A stretch of 64,000 nucleotides of DNA from Limonium bicolor (taxonomy: Eukaryota > Streptophyta > Magnoliopsida > Caryophyllales > Plumbaginaceae): assembly GCA_023374045.1 (NCBI GenBank), contig CM041780.1:37587030-37651029 (forward strand), given 5' to 3'. Below, piece by piece: positions 43,807 to 56,677 of this stretch. The first letter of the stretch is position 1. Every line of letters starts with the position of its first letter. A program made the position numbers and the translations under genes. Under the pieces are notes generated by a model. It had not been told where the DNA came from and searched no databases. It saw only the letters and a list, made by a program, of their open reading frames with translations.

Positions 43807-46800
43807 AACTTCGTCCTCGAAGTTCACAGTTTCCCTCGTATCCTTTTATAGAATCCGGGAATTGCTTGCACGATAAAACTTCCATAACCAAACATACTTT
43901 ACATCACAACCTCGGACTTAACGGTCCGGGTAACATATCCACATCCATACATAATATAGCATACTTACATAATAACCCTGGACTCAACAGTCCAGGTATC
44001 TTAACAACATTTGTACTTACATAACAACCCTCAGACTCTCAGGTGTGGGTAACACAACAAAATTTTAGACTCATAGGTCGGGATAATATTTAATACACAT
44101 ACCACACAACATGTATTAGCATGTATAGCAATCAAAATACCTTTTCCATCTCTTCATGGTCTCCCATGTCGAGTACATATACACTGTGATCCCGCAGAAC
44201 CCGGTCGTGATGGACACCTTCTGGTCCCCGTTCCTTTGGGAGATCAAAACAATCACTTAATTTTTAACATATATACTTCTCATGCCACCGGTCCGAAGAC
44301 AAAGGCTCATACGTCCTCAGCTCGTGAGCAAGTACTACAAAAATATTCTTTGTGAGGTTAAGTAGGAGAACTTTCTTTATTTAAAGTATCAATCGAAAGT
44401 TTTGAAAATACCAATTGAAAATCCTTTTGAAAACGCAATACAACTCCAAGTCCCATTTATGGTCTTTGCATCTTTCCTTAGCGTGGTTAATTGTGACCAC
44501 TTATAGGGAGCTTCAAGAGTCATCCAACCCTGATGTGATCAGCATCAGTGTCGAACTATCCTTCCACCCCAATTTGTGTTCGGCTTCCCTTGATCGCATG
44601 TAAATCAAGTTCCACCCCCACTTCATTTTCAAGCATCAAATAATACACTCATTTCCAATTTTCTATCTTTTTAGTCATTCTAGTCATAATCATTACATCT
44701 CCAAGGGATAGAACTCCGTCTATCAGTTATCTTCATTCACTTTTAATCAAGTTACCTAGGGAATTTGATTCTTACTAGGTTCTATATTGGTTTCATACCC
44801 CTTCATAAATCACAATACTATATATATGTATATATATTTTTATCAAAATACCATACACGGTTTTACATTTAGTATTATGTGAACACTTACTGTCGGGGTT
44901 TTAGTTCCCCGGGAGTTTCTTTAATCCCCTACACTTGTACTCTCACACAACAGTTAACAAAGTACACAACAGTTAACAAAGTACACAATAGTTAACAAAG
45001 TATACACACTTATCACAACGGTATTCGCATCTTCTGTGCGTAATCACCACAATTAAACCATGATTGAATGCGTATGTTTATGTAACGCGCACACCAATCA
45101 TCAAAACAGATTATTTTGTGCTATGCACAACTTAGTTCACGTACACTTGTACGGTAAAACACACTAAGCGGTTTTGCGCTCTACCCCCCTTAAAAGGGAT
45201 TATGCCCACGTAATCAATCACTGAACACTGGTTTAAAATTTTCTGCCGCCGTGAAGTGTTTTAACTTCCGCGCGGTCTGTTATACAATGCGTTCTGGTTA
45301 GAGGATCTTAACCATATTGGCGGTTTAGTCCCTAAACCAAGAATTCTCATTGGAGTTTATTTAACTCATAACCGGTTTCGGTTCTGGCCGGTAAGGCTTC
45401 TAGGCGTTAATAATTAGCCATTTATTCGTATTCACAATGCATATTCGGAATCCAAATCATTAGTTCACTACCTTCTGCTGCGCAACTCTAACAACTTTTA
45501 AGCTTAGTTTGCCCCATTCGTTATTGTTACTGTATTTTACATCTCCCATTTATCACCTTTATCTTGGTAATAATGGTTTCTCAACCGACATGTGGTATCT
45601 CTTACCGTGAGCGAATTCGGTGAGTTACAAACTTTCTATCCACTTCCATGATAATTTACTATATATGCTGCTTTGTATTTCACAATGATTAACTTGATTT
45701 CTTCAGACTTACTGTCGGTTGAGATTGAGCTACTACCTAATATGTAGTGTTTCCTCAGTTACTTTCAACACTTGAGGTATATTGCATACCGGTATTTGGC
45801 ATTCAGTGCTACTACAGTCACTCATTGCTAATTATGCCTTCACATTTGGTTCTGTACAAGTATTCTTTCATTGATACGACCTTGCATTTCCTATGCCTCG
45901 GTCCTTATAGCATTATAAGCCTCTTTCTATTTCAACCACAATGAACTTTTTCCCAAATTCCTAGCTATCTCACTCGATCGTTACTACGCAAGTGCAATAC
46001 CAAAACACTCAGTCATACAGAGTGCAGAGGCATAAACTCTTGGCAGTAAATCTCTTATGCGATTGCAATAGGAATTCACATTGTGTTTCACTGAGATCCT
46101 TATCACATAGTACTGGCTACTGGCTTACTGCCTGGTTTACTTGCTATCACTTTCCGTTGTATCTCCACTAAGTTTAACTCATAACTGTGCTTCGTTGCCA
46201 TATTACCGTTTAACAATACTTATACAATGGTTGCTTATTGCGCACCATATTCCTACTTCTTGCACAACACTATTTTTCGAGTCATTGTGCTCCTTAAGCG
46301 TTGTTCACTCCACATTTAGCATCACACACCTATGGTGGTTGCTATTAAACTTATTACTCTTCTAGTCTCCACAACTGGTACAAACAATTCTTTTCGTATT
46401 ATTCTTATTCAAATCACTCATGGGTAACAACAACATGGTCAATCCCTAACATATTTCTTGAACTTGGTTCACATAACTACCGCTCCTGCGGTCTCACAAT
46501 ATCGAGAGGTATCCTCACTCTTAAAGTAGTAGTTCGTTCTCTGCTCTATTCAATTGTATAACATAAACTTCCGTAATCAATAAAATTTACTTAACACATT
46601 TTACTTGTGGCTTATAAGTCTTACTGCCTCGAGCTCTGCTCATTGTAGGTTGTTCACACTCATTTACTTCTCTGTACAACATTTCACGATTTGAAGGTTG
46701 TATAGACTCCACGATAAGGTCGTTGCATTACTATTCCTTCCAAGTTGTCTCTTTGGCAACTTAGGGTCCTACTGTTAAGTGGGTTCCCTTCAGTGTTTAA

Positions 46801-48816
46801 ACCGAGTAATTGTTTCAACTCTTGCGTTTCTGTCACATTGTTTCATCCAACAATTATTGATCCAAACACCCCTCAAGGATTGCTCCTGGGTGTAGCCAAG
46901 GTATGCCATTACATCTGGCTTGCACTTATTGGTACGTTTAGTTAACTATGCTGTTTTGCGTTCTTAGCTGGGTTACTATCCTCTTCTGTGAAGATCGATA
47001 TTCCCTGGTAGTCTAGGTAATCATTCCGGGAGTTTCATCCCGTTCATTGCACATTAACATGTCTATAATAGGCATTTGCCTTGCCATGTATAGGCTGGGT
47101 CACCGTTCTAGCTATCATGTTTTATCCCTCGGGATTCTTGAGACATATATGATGTTTTTACTTACTAGTCAGTGCGCTTCGCATTTCATAACTCTTAAAC
47201 GTTTCCCTTAAATGAATTTACTAACTCCTTTAGCCTTGTTAACTTAACTGAGTTCTTTTACTCCAACCATTCGTGGTAATCCATTGCTCTTGCTTGACTT
47301 TTACTGCTGACCATAGTACGGAGTTGACTACTTCCCGTGCTTCAGACTCTACTCGTATACATATGTGGGGTCCCTACTGATACATTGCTACTTACCCGAC
47401 TAACCCATAAGTAGGTCTGTCAGGCCCACAAGCTCCTACCGGAGTGCGGTCGTCCCACATTTCATTTTCGTACACTCGTAGTGTCTGTCACACGCCTAGG
47501 TGAGGTATTCTGTTGTCAACTCCCTTATATTGTCTTATGATACAAGCCTTCAGTGCTTCCCGAACTTAATCAAGGGAAGGTCTATCCACTGTTGCATTTA
47601 GTATGAACTCAATCCATTCCCTCGGGTTGATACCCTCGGGTTATCTGATTTCCGTCCGGTTGTTCAAAAGTGAACTGGGTGTAACTTACCTACTGTGTGG
47701 CGCTGAGGCCGGTGTAGGTCCTCTGGTCTGGTTTAAAAGAAGGTTTGAAAAAAATGGGTTTGAAAGAAAATTTGGTTTTGAAAGAAAAGATTTGAAATAA
47801 ATATGAGTTTGAAAGAAAAAATTCTCGTGATTTCACAACATCTTCTTGCCTTAACCAAGTCTAGCTTCTTGCTGACTGGTGTATTCCCATTTACAAGGGT
47901 TAGGCTATTAAGCCCTTCCACAGTTATGATGATCTCACTTAACTTCGTGGTACTTTACTAAGTACTTTGTAGTTGCTAAAAATTTCCCAAGCAGCCCTAT
48001 TATAGCAGCACTTGCCATGGCAAACACACACTGGTTGCGGTATTGTTTTTACCCGCTCCGCATTCAATGGCCTTGTTGTCTCTTACTTTGATCTTACAGT
48101 CTTAACAATAAATCTTCTGAGTGACTTCTCATTGGTCTTCACATGGTAATCATTAACTAGGGTGTTTCCCTTTCTGGGAGACCCCTTTTTACTTAGTATT
48201 GTATCTTCTTCACAGCCCGTTCCACGAATTTGTCGTGGTTACTGAGACTTGTCTCTTGTTGGGTGCTATTTTGTTGTTCCTTAGTCGGTTGGTATACCGT
48301 TGGCGACATAATTTAATACTCGTGGTCCCGTAGACACGTGTCTTGGGATCCATTACTTCACTTCTTGTCTGTTGCACGGTTGGTGCGTTGCAAGCTGGTT
48401 GTTCTCGACTGCTCGGCATGTCGACCCAGGTTGTCGGAAATTCCATTCTCCTATGCGTAGGATTCTTCATTCTTCACTATTAAACGTGGCTAACATTGTT
48501 CAAATGGAAACCGTCTCTGGGATTCCTAGTTTTCGGAATCTACCGTATGACAGGTTCTCCGTATTTACAGAGGTACTTAATAACAACCAAATCGGGTATT
48601 CCCGAGTATGAGAGGGCTTCCATCTCTCTAGCGTTCTTTCCCAAGTTATAAAACAGGGATTGTGGAGGGCGGGAAGGAGATTGTAGGTTTCCAGTACTCG
48701 CTGGTAATTCCTAACTAGCGTATCTCTCATGCTATCACTCAACCCTTAACTCAAGACACCAAAATCCTAACTCGGAACTTCCTAAGCTCGGTATTTCCAG
48801 ACATCAGAGCGATACT

Positions 48817-48830
48817 TCGCTCTGATACCA
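48817..48830 (-). other. A2 primer-binding site
   Basis: The minus strand reads TGGTATCAGAGCGA, 5 bp (AAAAG) beyond the LTR end, exactly as in A1. Confidence 0.85.
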
Positions 48831-48835
48831 CTTTT

Positions 48836-51800
48836 TGTAACACCCCAACTACAACAATACACTTGACAAACATTTGTAGCGGAAAACATAACTCATCACA
48901 TTACTTAACTCAATGGTGTAACACGCCGTTAACCACCCACGTGGCTAACAAGGCTATTACATATACATTGTATCGGTCTGATGGACCAGATTCATGAGCA
49001 ACTACACATTACAATCTCTTTTAATATCCAACAATCAATATACATTTACATTCAAACTGTACCGAGCATTTACAACTAATGCCGACAACAATTTAGGTCT
49101 TACTACACCTACAATACATAGCAATTAATTAACTACCCGTGTAGAAACAACTACCCCGTCCTACTCTCGAACGGCTTCCAGCTCCTTGATCCTGAAATAA
49201 AAGAAAGAAAGGGTGGCCCCCCAGGGGGCTCCGCACCTTTGCTGGTATGGTAATCGTGCAGCCCACATACTACCGGGCCACCCACAACTAATTGTCGTCT
49301 AAACATGCGGTTGATTATATTTAAATCTTGCATGAAAACTATAAACACACAACACATTAATACCCACAACAATGGGGCTCAACAAATCAGTCAACACATC
49401 TATACTCGTTAGATCACTCACTGTGTTCTTTAACCCTTGAGGGTTTCTCCTTTAATGGAGCTAATTCCTTGTTAGACGACACTTACCCATTAGTCGGGTT
49501 ATGCTTAATTTCCTCTTATCATAACCTGGGATTGTTACCCATGATCCACATAATTCACATAACAACTCATTTCACATTTCAACATACTTGTAACATAACT
49601 TGGAAAGGGTCACGTGAGGACACGTACCCCGAGATGTGAGTTAGTAATCTCCTAAGAGCCTAGAGAATCTTTTTATTCCCATGCTAAGCTCATTATATAA
49701 CAACTTATTGTTCTTCATAGAGAACATACATTTACTTAAGATGCGTCGGATATCATATAGTTCCGAGCACACCGTACACATTAACTTTACTGAGATGTGT
49801 CGATCTCAATATAGTACCGAACACACCGTACATATTTCCCCCTAGCCCGAACAATAATCAAGGTAGGTAAGCTTTGGCTAAGCTTGTGGGTGATTGTAAT
49901 CCAAGAAGGAAAAACAACCATAACATAACAGAGAGGGAGTTAGAGCAACTGTAGACATCTACTCCCATACAAACGCGCGACTGGAACGACCGGATTCCTC
50001 ACCCCCCCATAATATATATATATACTTTGTTAAGAGCTCCATTATGGAACTTATCAAATCCATACACCATAAGGTATTACAACTGGGTTAAACACACAAG
50101 GGAGGTAAGCATACTTACACACACAAACAACACACAACTAACTCACGCATAGTCATGGTTAGAACGTTCCCATGGTTTGGGTCGTTAAATCCGAATACTG
50201 ATCTCTTATGTGATCCTAGATTTGGTTCAAGGTTAAACGGTATCAGAATTAAACATGCCACATTAACGAATTACTATAAACTCATTTCATGTTTATTCTT
50301 GCAAGGTGGAAAACACACAAAAAAACACATTGGCATACAAGCTGGTGAAATCCGGTAGAACACAGGTTGCAAGAAAACCATACCTGTCACCAAGTCCACT
50401 CTATTATGTCCTCTTATGTTCCTCGAATAATTCTCGAACAACTGGTAACATTAACAATTGCGCTCATTAACGTCGGGGTAATATGATTGTTTTAACATTT
50501 AATGCCCATTGTTATCCCCGTTAACTAGTTAAATAACTTCACATTTTTAACTTGTTTTACTCTCTCATTTTACTACAACTTTTCACCCACTTAATTGTCA
50601 TTATAACTCACCTTACATGTCTTAAACATCCTTATAACATCAACACCTCACAATCCCCTTCATTACATGTCATTTTATAACTTTAACATTTAAATCATCT
50701 TACCTAACTTAATCTCTTAAGTCCTTGTATAATTTTTTTTAATCATCAATACCATCTTAATGGCATACCACTAATACCACTTAACATTCTTAAAATTTAT
50801 TTATTAATTTTTTAAGGTCCGACCGACCCACCGACCGACCCAGACCCCTGGGTAGGTCGAAGTCAGAAACTCTAGATAGCCCGACCGACCGACCCATCGA
50901 CCGACCCAGACCCCTGGGTAGGTTGAAGTCAAAAACTCTAGACAGCCCGACCGACCCACCGGCCGACCTAGACCGACCTAGACCCCTGGGTAGGTCAAAG
51001 TCAGAAATGCTCATTTGGGCTCGTTTTAACTCCGTTTTTCTTCCCATTTCTTCCCTAATCTTTTTACATGTCTTCTAAACATGTTTAAACACTTTAAACA
51101 CTCTTAAAACCTACTTAAATCATCCAACGAACTCCTTAAACATTTACTCAAACTTTTACTAAGTCCTTAACACTTAGAACATTTTTTTCCTTACACTTGT
51201 AACTTGTAATTTCGCCTAAGACTTCCACTAACCAAAGTGTTCTTCCACAACAAGGTAACCACAACTAAAGCATCATTTTGCATCACACTCATCCCCTTTA
51301 CACACACTCCTCAAGTCTTTCCCACAAGTTCATAATTAAACCTTCATAAGGCATCACATTTCCATTGTTCACCAAACTTTGCACAAGATCAAACCACATT
51401 TCCATCATGACCTTGGTGTATCTAGAAATCATCCATTAGTTCTCTAAACCTCCAAGACTATGCCCAAGGCATCTTAACACTTAAGAACACCTTAATTCAC
51501 TTTCTTTCACCCATTTAACACTTAACAATTCCTAGAATAATCTAGGTCACCAAACTCCATTTAATCACCTAAAACACCTTGTTTACTCACCAAGTTTTGA
51601 CATAGTTTCTCTTGTATCACCTTACACCAAAACACTTAGGTTCTCACCTTTAGACAACCAAGAACACTCAATCTCTTAATACACACTCTTACACACAAAT
51701 ACATGGTTTTTCATCCGATAACCATCAAAGACATTCATCTTCACAAGAAATGTTCTTTACACACAACTAAACCTTTAATCTACACTACATCAAAATATAG

Positions 51801-53495
51801 TGCATAAACTTAAATTGCTTGGCACTTAGGCCCTTAAATTGCATTAATCTTAAACACTGAATTTCCCACATAATAATTGCCTTTAACTTGCAATTACACA
51901 CAACATTACATATGCCCTTAATAACCTCCTTGAAGATAGTTTTCTATCTCATTTCCCATTGGCTCCTTAGGTAGTTTATTAAGCATTTTAAAGCTAAATT
52001 TCCAAAGACACATCAAACCACATTAGGTTAGGATTACCTCTTTTTCTTCCAAACTTCTTTCTTGTTTCCTTGGATTGAAAATTAGCAAGGACTTGATCAC
52101 TTGTCAACATTCTATCCATACACACATATAAGGGTAATGAGCTTTAAGATTCAAACCTAAACTCATATATAAACCCTAGTTTTACATAAGTGTTTTGAAA
52201 CATTAAAATAATAATTTACCTTGGAATTGAATGAGGATTGGATTAAGTAGCAAGATAGGACTTCTCCTAGTCCCTTGAAGTTTGAATTAAGCTAAGAAGA
52301 GAGCAAGGCAAGGCACCATTAAGAGGTGAATTTTCAGACATGAACCAAAATGAGGGAAAACTTAGGTTTTCTTTGACTTTCCTTACCTTGAAGCTAAGGA
52401 GAATGACAAGGCATGGAAAGATGAGCTCAAGCCCATTCAATGGAGATTCTTCATGGCACCAAAATGGAGTTCTTGAGGATTTGAAAAGAGAGAAATGAAG
52501 AGCTTGCTCCAACTAGAAGAATGGTAGTCTTGAAATTGAATTTGGATCATGGAGCTAAGAACTACAAGGATTTGAAGATGGAGAAGGTATAGTTGCTGTA
52601 GCAAAAACGAAATGGAGAAGGTAGGATGAAGATGAATACGGTGGGGATGAGAGAAATGAAGAGAATGAGGTGAGAGAGTGCACCTTAAGAGATATTATGT
52701 TATAAAAGGTAAATAGTAACTTTCACTTTATCCCTTCTTCTTTTCTTTATTTGCTGGCCATGTGTGATGACTCACACATCAAAAACCGTCCCCCCTTCAA
52801 CAATTAACTTATATATGGCCTTTTTCGACCATTTAACTAATTAAGGTTGACTTAAGTCAAAACTAGCACTATTTGAGCACTATTCACTAATTAGTGCACA
52901 TATTTGTGAAATTTTTGGTTTCCCTATGATTTAGGCTTCCTAATGTGATACTAAGTAGTACACATGTTGATTAAAGAGTAATGATGGACATTTAGCCACT
53001 CAAAACCCATTTCCAAGACAATTTTTCAAAAATGTGCTTTAAGGCTCCTTAAAGCACATTTTGTGTTTAAACTTGTTTTCAAGCTTGGTTTTCTTTAGTG
53101 TATGATTTAACATGTTCTTTAACATGTAAATAAGGTATAGGAATGACCTTTAGGTCTTATACAAGGTTACACAAAGTCTAGAGCAAGTATTTGCTTAAAT
53201 TAACTTTATGGTGTTTCCTTGTGTTTTCTTTAGTTTAATTGTCTACCAACGTTTCTTAAGGACTTAATTATCCTTATTAAATCATAATTGCATATTAGTA
53301 AGTCTTGGAAGGCTCTTTGGGTCCTAACCAAGTTCATTCCAAGCTTAAAGCATGTTTTTGCTCAAACTGTGTTTATGGTACTTTATTGTTTTTACTATGG
53401 CTTAAATTGTTCACTCATGTTTCTAAGGCACCTTTTAGCCTTAATATACAATAGTTTAATAGTTAAACAACATATCTAGGTTTTGGGGTATTTCA
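48836..53495 (-). repeat. A2 5' LTR (4.66 kb), complete
   Basis: Termini are TGAAATACCCC at 53495 and GGGGTGTTACA at 48846-48836. It has the U3 hairpin (53034-53066), the conserved donor GTAAGGAA (52386 leftward), the GC cluster (50815-51010), the U5 palindrome GCCCCCCAGGGGGC (49216-49229) and acceptor-like TTATTTCAG|GAT ending at 49192. The small leader frame seen in A1 carries several stops here. Confidence 0.9.
50815..51010. repeat. CCGACCGACCC cluster, A2 5' LTR (three units)
   Basis: One unit more than in the partner LTR; the third has an internal duplication (GACCTAGACC). The palindrome CCCAGACCCCTGGG recurs in the first two units and is degraded in the third. Confidence 0.75.
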
Positions 53496-54130
53496 CGGGG
53501 ACTTAGAATTAGTCCAAGTCCTAAATTCGGTAAAACGCACTATTCTTTATTCCTTGATTCTTTGTTTTTAATTGTCCATTTGTTTCGGTTGAATATGCCA
53601 GGTGCACTGCCGGATATCTGGTGCCTGGCACATTCAACATTTCTTATTTTCTCTAAGTCTTGTTCTCGTTGTTTTTATATTTGTTTCACTAGGTTGAGCA
53701 TGCCGTGCACTCTGCCGGGTAGCACACGTCCGACATCTTGGAGGAAGTCCGAAGCCGGACAAGATTTACCCGGCACCCAATCCGGCACACTCAATCTCAA
53801 CTTTTATTTTGTATTTTCTCTTTGAATTATTAGAGTAGTTCGTAAATATTCCTTCCTACCGTACTTTCATTTTATCTTTTCCTTCTCTTTTCCATTTTAT
53901 TTATTTTTTCTTCCTAAAGTTTGAACAAGCCGGGCTCAACACCGGGTAAAATCAACCCGACAGTATTGGAGGAAGTCCAATGCCGGGTGCCGCACACCCG
54001 ACAATGTATCCGGTATGCCCAATTTTGTTTATTCTCTTCATTTCATTTTTTTTATATATTTGTCTTAATATTAATTAATACGAAATATTATAACATTGTG
54101 TTTTGCTCCTCCTGAATCTATAAAAGGTGA
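53496..54130 (+). other. Athila-like leader with CCGG-rich words
   Basis: No gene. Repeated 'tgccgg', 'ggtgc', 'ccggcac' and 'ccgggt' words lie at 53600-53640, 53700-53790 and 53928-54015, and again in the 3' LTR. Confidence 0.5.
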
Positions 54131-55560
54131 ATGCTTCTTCGATTAACAAGTCTCCTTGAAGATTTAGCCAACCTTGACCTAAAAATCGAGAGAACCCTTC
54201 TTCGCTCCCTTCGACAACAAAGAAACCTACAAAGAGCATTTCCTACACAAATGGCAGCACTAACCATCTGCAACATTAATATGCCTTCCACCCAAGGCCA
54301 AAAGCCAGCAATCGACCTCCCTCTCCTTGAACAGAATGAATATGATGAATGGAAAAAACTTAAGCCATATCATCAAATCCAATGTGTCAAGGAGTTGGGC
54401 ATGTGTGACGGGTCGAACCTGGACGATGCCTTGCTCCACATCACCAAATTCCTACAACATACAAATAGCCTAACCTCCACAAATAACGTCCTCCAAAATG
54501 CCAGACTTTCCCTCTTTCCACATAACCTCACGGGAAATGCCAGCAAGTGGTACCATAGTCTGAGCCCCAGTACTATTTCCACATGGGAGGACATGGAAAC
54601 CAAATTCTATGAAAAGTTCCTGCCTCCAAGTCGCACCCTGGAGATGATCACAGAGATATACAACTTCAGACAGCCCAACTCGGAGAACATCTGCGAGACT
54701 TGAGACAGATTCAAGGGGTTGCTGCGTATATGTCCACACCACGGCCTCACCAAGGAACAACTATCTTAGTTATTCTATAAAGGATTGGTCAACCAATGCA
54801 AGACGATGATCCTATCCTCCCTTGGTGCAGACATAGTGAAGAAGCCTGGAGATCACTTCCTTAGTGGGATTGAATCTCTTTACGAAGAGATTGGAGATTG
54901 GGCCACAGGTGGATCCAGGGGTGGCACCGCTGGTTTATATCAAGTCGGCGAGGGAGACGCCAAATTTGAAAAATTAATGCAAAGTCACGAGCAGATGTTG
55001 AAGAGCAATGCTCAAACGTCCACGAAGGTTAGAGCTCTATAGAAGGTGGTGGAGCAAATAGCAATGAATAAACTTCCTCAGTAGACGAATGTGGTTAGTG
55101 CACAACCACACGCTAAGGGCCCTGACTTGCAGACTTTCATAATGCTGAGGAAGCCATTATGTGAGCAACCAAGGGTATAGGAGCCATGGCAGCAGGGGAA
55201 TCAACCCCCTCACAACTTCCAAAATCATGCCGGCTACCAGGGAGGTCAGAGGCAATACATGCGGACTCCTTATGGAGGAGTCCCTACTAATCGACCATCC
55301 CACCTTGCATCGTCATTAGAGGCCGAGATGGTTGAACTGCGAGACATGATGTTGGCCCTAATGAACAAGACCCAGAACGCTCACAACGAGATCTCGACCA
55401 TTCGCAAAGAGCATAAAACGTTGCAGTTGTAGTTGCAGCAACTTCTGGCACAACCTAGACAGTCAGGTCATCTCCTATCTCAAACGCAAACTAATCCAAG
55501 GGAGCATGCGAATTCGGTCACCATCTTATCAAAGATCTCAGATGATGCCAAGTAGACAAA
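54131..55560 (+). pseudogene. Athila-like gag pseudogene
   Basis: One frame can be followed for about 470 codons. The core 'LTGNASKWYHSLSPSTISTW', then 'FYEKFLPPSRT', then 'RFKGLLRICPHH' and 'FYKGL' is the gag pattern of the Athila lineage. In-frame stops occur at 54701 (TGA, in place of the usual Trp), 54767, 55040, 55082 and 55178 (TAG). These are all one transition from Trp or Gln codons, as expected from deamination of methylated cytosine. The later part is Q/N-rich with a zinc-knuckle-poor end. No protease or RT is joined to it. Non-functional. Confidence 0.75.
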
Positions 55561-56660
55561 AGGCTAAGTGTAGGGCGCGTCCTCCTCACACATTCATATT
55601 CTTCACACAGGGGAGCCTCTCTTTCCTTATTCCTTTTTTATTATTGTTTTTATTTCATTTTACTTGTGCCTTCTCATTTGGTTCCGGGTTAAATCATTTT
55701 TTTCATTTAATTTTCATTTTGTTAAATTACGTCAAAAAAACATCCCAATTTTTCTTTTCCATTTTGAACACTGGGACAGTGTTCCTGCCAAGTGTAGGGC
55801 AGGGATCCCCCTTAAAAAATAAAAAAATATAAATTTCTGCATATAAAAATATGTATAAGTTATGAGTTTTATCAAGTTTTACTAAACTTTTTGCATGTTT
55901 TTGATTGAGATAAGATTAGGAATGAATAAATGCTTGTTCTCTCAAGAGGTAAGCTTTCTAATGACTTGTAGATTCCTGTTTTAAACTTCTTGATTCATTT
56001 TATTTAACATGAGTATATGATTTTTCTCCTAATTCTTTCCTTTATTTACTTCTGGGTATTATTTTATTTCTTTTTTTTAAACTGTGAAAAGTCTTTTGGG
56101 TGAAAATCTTAGAAATGGTTTTTGTGAAAAAAAGAGAAAGAAGAAAAAGAAAAAGAAAGAAGAAAAGAAGAAAGAAAAAAATCTTCTTGTAAAGGAAAAG
56201 CAATACATTCCTTGAGGTTGCAAAAAAGTGCCTCTGAATAAACGTAAAAAAACGGGAGTTTCTCCTTTTGTTTTTCTCCTAAATTCCCTGTTCTTTAATG
56301 TAAAAAAAATCATGGTTGATTCAGAAACCCTTGAAAAATAGGGCTGAACAATAGAACCATTGATAAGGGTCTTGGCCGCATTCAGAAACTCTTGAAAAAT
56401 AGAGCTGAATGATGGAAACCGGAAAAAGGAGAGATTGTAAAATCCCTTATGCAAAATAGGCCAAAAGTTTTTGATCGGTTTTAAAACTCTTAATTTTATA
56501 CCCATTAGTATGTTTTGATAAGATAAAGAAAATTAAGTGATACCTATGAAATAGAGTCAAATAGTTGGGAATATTTATCTAATTGTCATTCTAGAGTTTA
56601 CCTGTTTTGTGCATAAGTAATTACTCCTTTCTAATCTAGTTTTGCTCGAGGACTAGCAAA
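55561..56660 (+). other. Athila-like non-coding region with long purine run
   Basis: No gene. A purine-only run of about 55 bases (56127-56180, AAAGAAG-type words) and a duplicated block 'ttcagaaacycttgaaaaatag' (about 56319 and 56382) are present. A duplicated 'aagtgtagggc' occurs at 55568 and 55790. Confidence 0.5.
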
Positions 56661-56677
56661 AGGTAAGTGTAGGGCCT
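56661..56677 (+). other. Athila-like polypurine tract region
   Basis: AGGTAAGTGTAGGGCCT, after 'ctcgaggactagcaaa', is the worn form of the sequence usually found just before Athila 3' LTRs. Confidence 0.55.

Larger units (their letters stand above)
43789..48835 (-). other. A2 internal region, non-coding
   Basis: All frames are closed within 100 codons and show no gag or pol motif, yet the sequence is collinear with A1 9072-13384. A 19-bp unit 'acagttaacaaagtacaca' is repeated three times at about 44950-45004. AT-rich microsatellites lie near 44820-44840. Confidence 0.7.
34606..53495 (-). mobile_element. element A2, LARD-like retroelement with two giant LTRs
   Basis: From right to left on the minus strand: 5' LTR 53495-48836, primer site 48830-48817, non-coding internal region 48835-43789 (5.05 kb), polypurine tract, and 3' LTR from 43788 leftward. 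The 3' LTR contains solo LTR E and lacks its last 1060 bp, because B1 inserted at the equivalent of 49896 and the other side was deleted. The right end interrupts the primer-site region of the Athila-like element. LTR pair differences are mostly C/T and G/A changes. Confidence 0.85.
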
